DNA of 60,000 nucleotides, from positions 12,756,932 to 12,816,931 of the forward strand of contig CAIIXF020000012.1 in assembly GCA_903813345.2 (NCBI GenBank), in the 5' to 3' direction. The position numbers and the translations under genes were made by a program. The notes beneath the pieces were generated by a model. That model worked only from the letters and a program-made list of their open reading frames with translations. It did no database searches and had not been told where the DNA came from. This DNA is from Owenia fusiformis (lineage: Eukaryota; Annelida; Polychaeta; Sabellida; Oweniidae). Positions 59,466 to 60,000 of the stretch are shown here, one piece after another. Position 1 is the stretch's first letter, and every line of letters begins with the position of its first letter.

Positions 59466-59849
59466 CATCCACAGTGGCTCATTATCATTTGAGATTATTT
59501 ATTTTCTTGTGTACTTAGTATACAATTTGAAGACGAACATTAGATGGGATAATTGTTACTATGGTAACAAGCACCTAGAACAATCGAAATTGATTTTCAA
59601 GGTCTTATCATTGGCCCAAATTCCTAAACAACAATTTTGAATGATGGTCAATTAAATCGTTGAAGTATATCGATTTGCAAATAGGATGTTTGTAGCAGTC
59701 ATCTCGATAGTATGGTAATAGAAATGTATGATTTATATGTGAGATCATTAGTGAATATGAAATATAAACATATACATTAAGTCTATTAAATGCTTGTCTG
59801 TTTGTATCCTTTTATACATCCATTTTTGCTCCGTCGAATTAATTAGATA
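59466..59849. other. 3' flank of the FABP gene
   Basis: No canonical AATAAA is seen close to the stop. AT-rich flank without further genes. Confidence 0.4.
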
Positions 59850-60000
59850 CCAGTTGATAGTGACAAGTTTCACCACCAGGTGGATAATACGGGTAAGTAA
59901 AATTTAAGTTCCCCTTCACTTGAATATTCATCAGTTAAAGTGGATCAATTTTTATATAACCATAGTGCTTCAGATAAGTATACAAATGAAAATAAGTCCT
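59850..60000 (+). repeat. Dispersed repeat family, copy 3, cut by the window end
   Basis: GTTTCACCACCAGGTGGATA, AAGTTCCCCTTCACTTGAA and the following segment match copies 1 and 2 in the same orientation. The copy is more diverged and runs off the window. Confidence 0.65.

Overview
The window is animal nuclear DNA. The genes are split into small exons with canonical GT/AG junctions and matching phases. The encoded proteins are metazoan: microsomal epoxide hydrolase, NACHT-WD40 protein, secreted sushi/thrombospondin-1 and von Willebrand A proteins, a trypsin-like protease, and a cytosolic fatty-acid-binding protein. The DNA is AT-rich and full of short inverted-repeat transposons, a tRNA-headed SINE, a mariner remnant and an L1/Tx1-like LINE. 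This fits a marine invertebrate such as a hemichordate, cephalochordate or lophotrochozoan; I cannot fix the phylum from sequence alone.

Layout. (1) 1-5741: the 3' five exons of an EPHX1-like epoxide hydrolase (+). Its 5' end lies outside the window, and most of its introns hold DNA transposons. (2) 6854-10219: a complete five-exon gene (+) for a secreted protein with one sushi domain and three TSP1-like modules. (3) 11203-19378: a complete ten-exon NWD2-like NACHT/WD40 gene (+), about 1793 residues. (4) 19.4-25.5 kb: gene-poor DNA with a MITE, a minisatellite of about 115-bp units, a SINE and a CAGGGTG-ended transposon. (5) 25595-31351: a secreted protein with two VWA domains (+). A 75-bp minisatellite starts inside one of its exons and has copied that exon's splice donor. 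(6) 31.8-33.6 kb: a decayed mariner and an unrecognised minus-strand exon. (7) 33921-56219: a trypsin-like serine protease (-) in three exons with introns of about 5 kb and 16.5 kb. The introns contain a LINE with a 35-bp target duplication, nested foldbacks, and two 1.35-kb inverted arms 4.3 kb apart. (8) 57460-59465: a complete four-exon FABP gene (+), divergent from the protease.

Functionally, three secreted-protein genes sit within 50 kb and between them carry sushi, TSP1, VWA and trypsin modules. Complement factor B/C2 combines sushi, VWA and trypsin in one polypeptide. Whether these separate proteins work together is inference. The epoxide hydrolase, NACHT-WD40 and FABP genes have no evident link to them.

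Exon limits come from reading splice consensus, phase and protein continuity by eye. Transposon limits come from visible inverted repeats and target duplications. No database search was made, and identity values are impressions.
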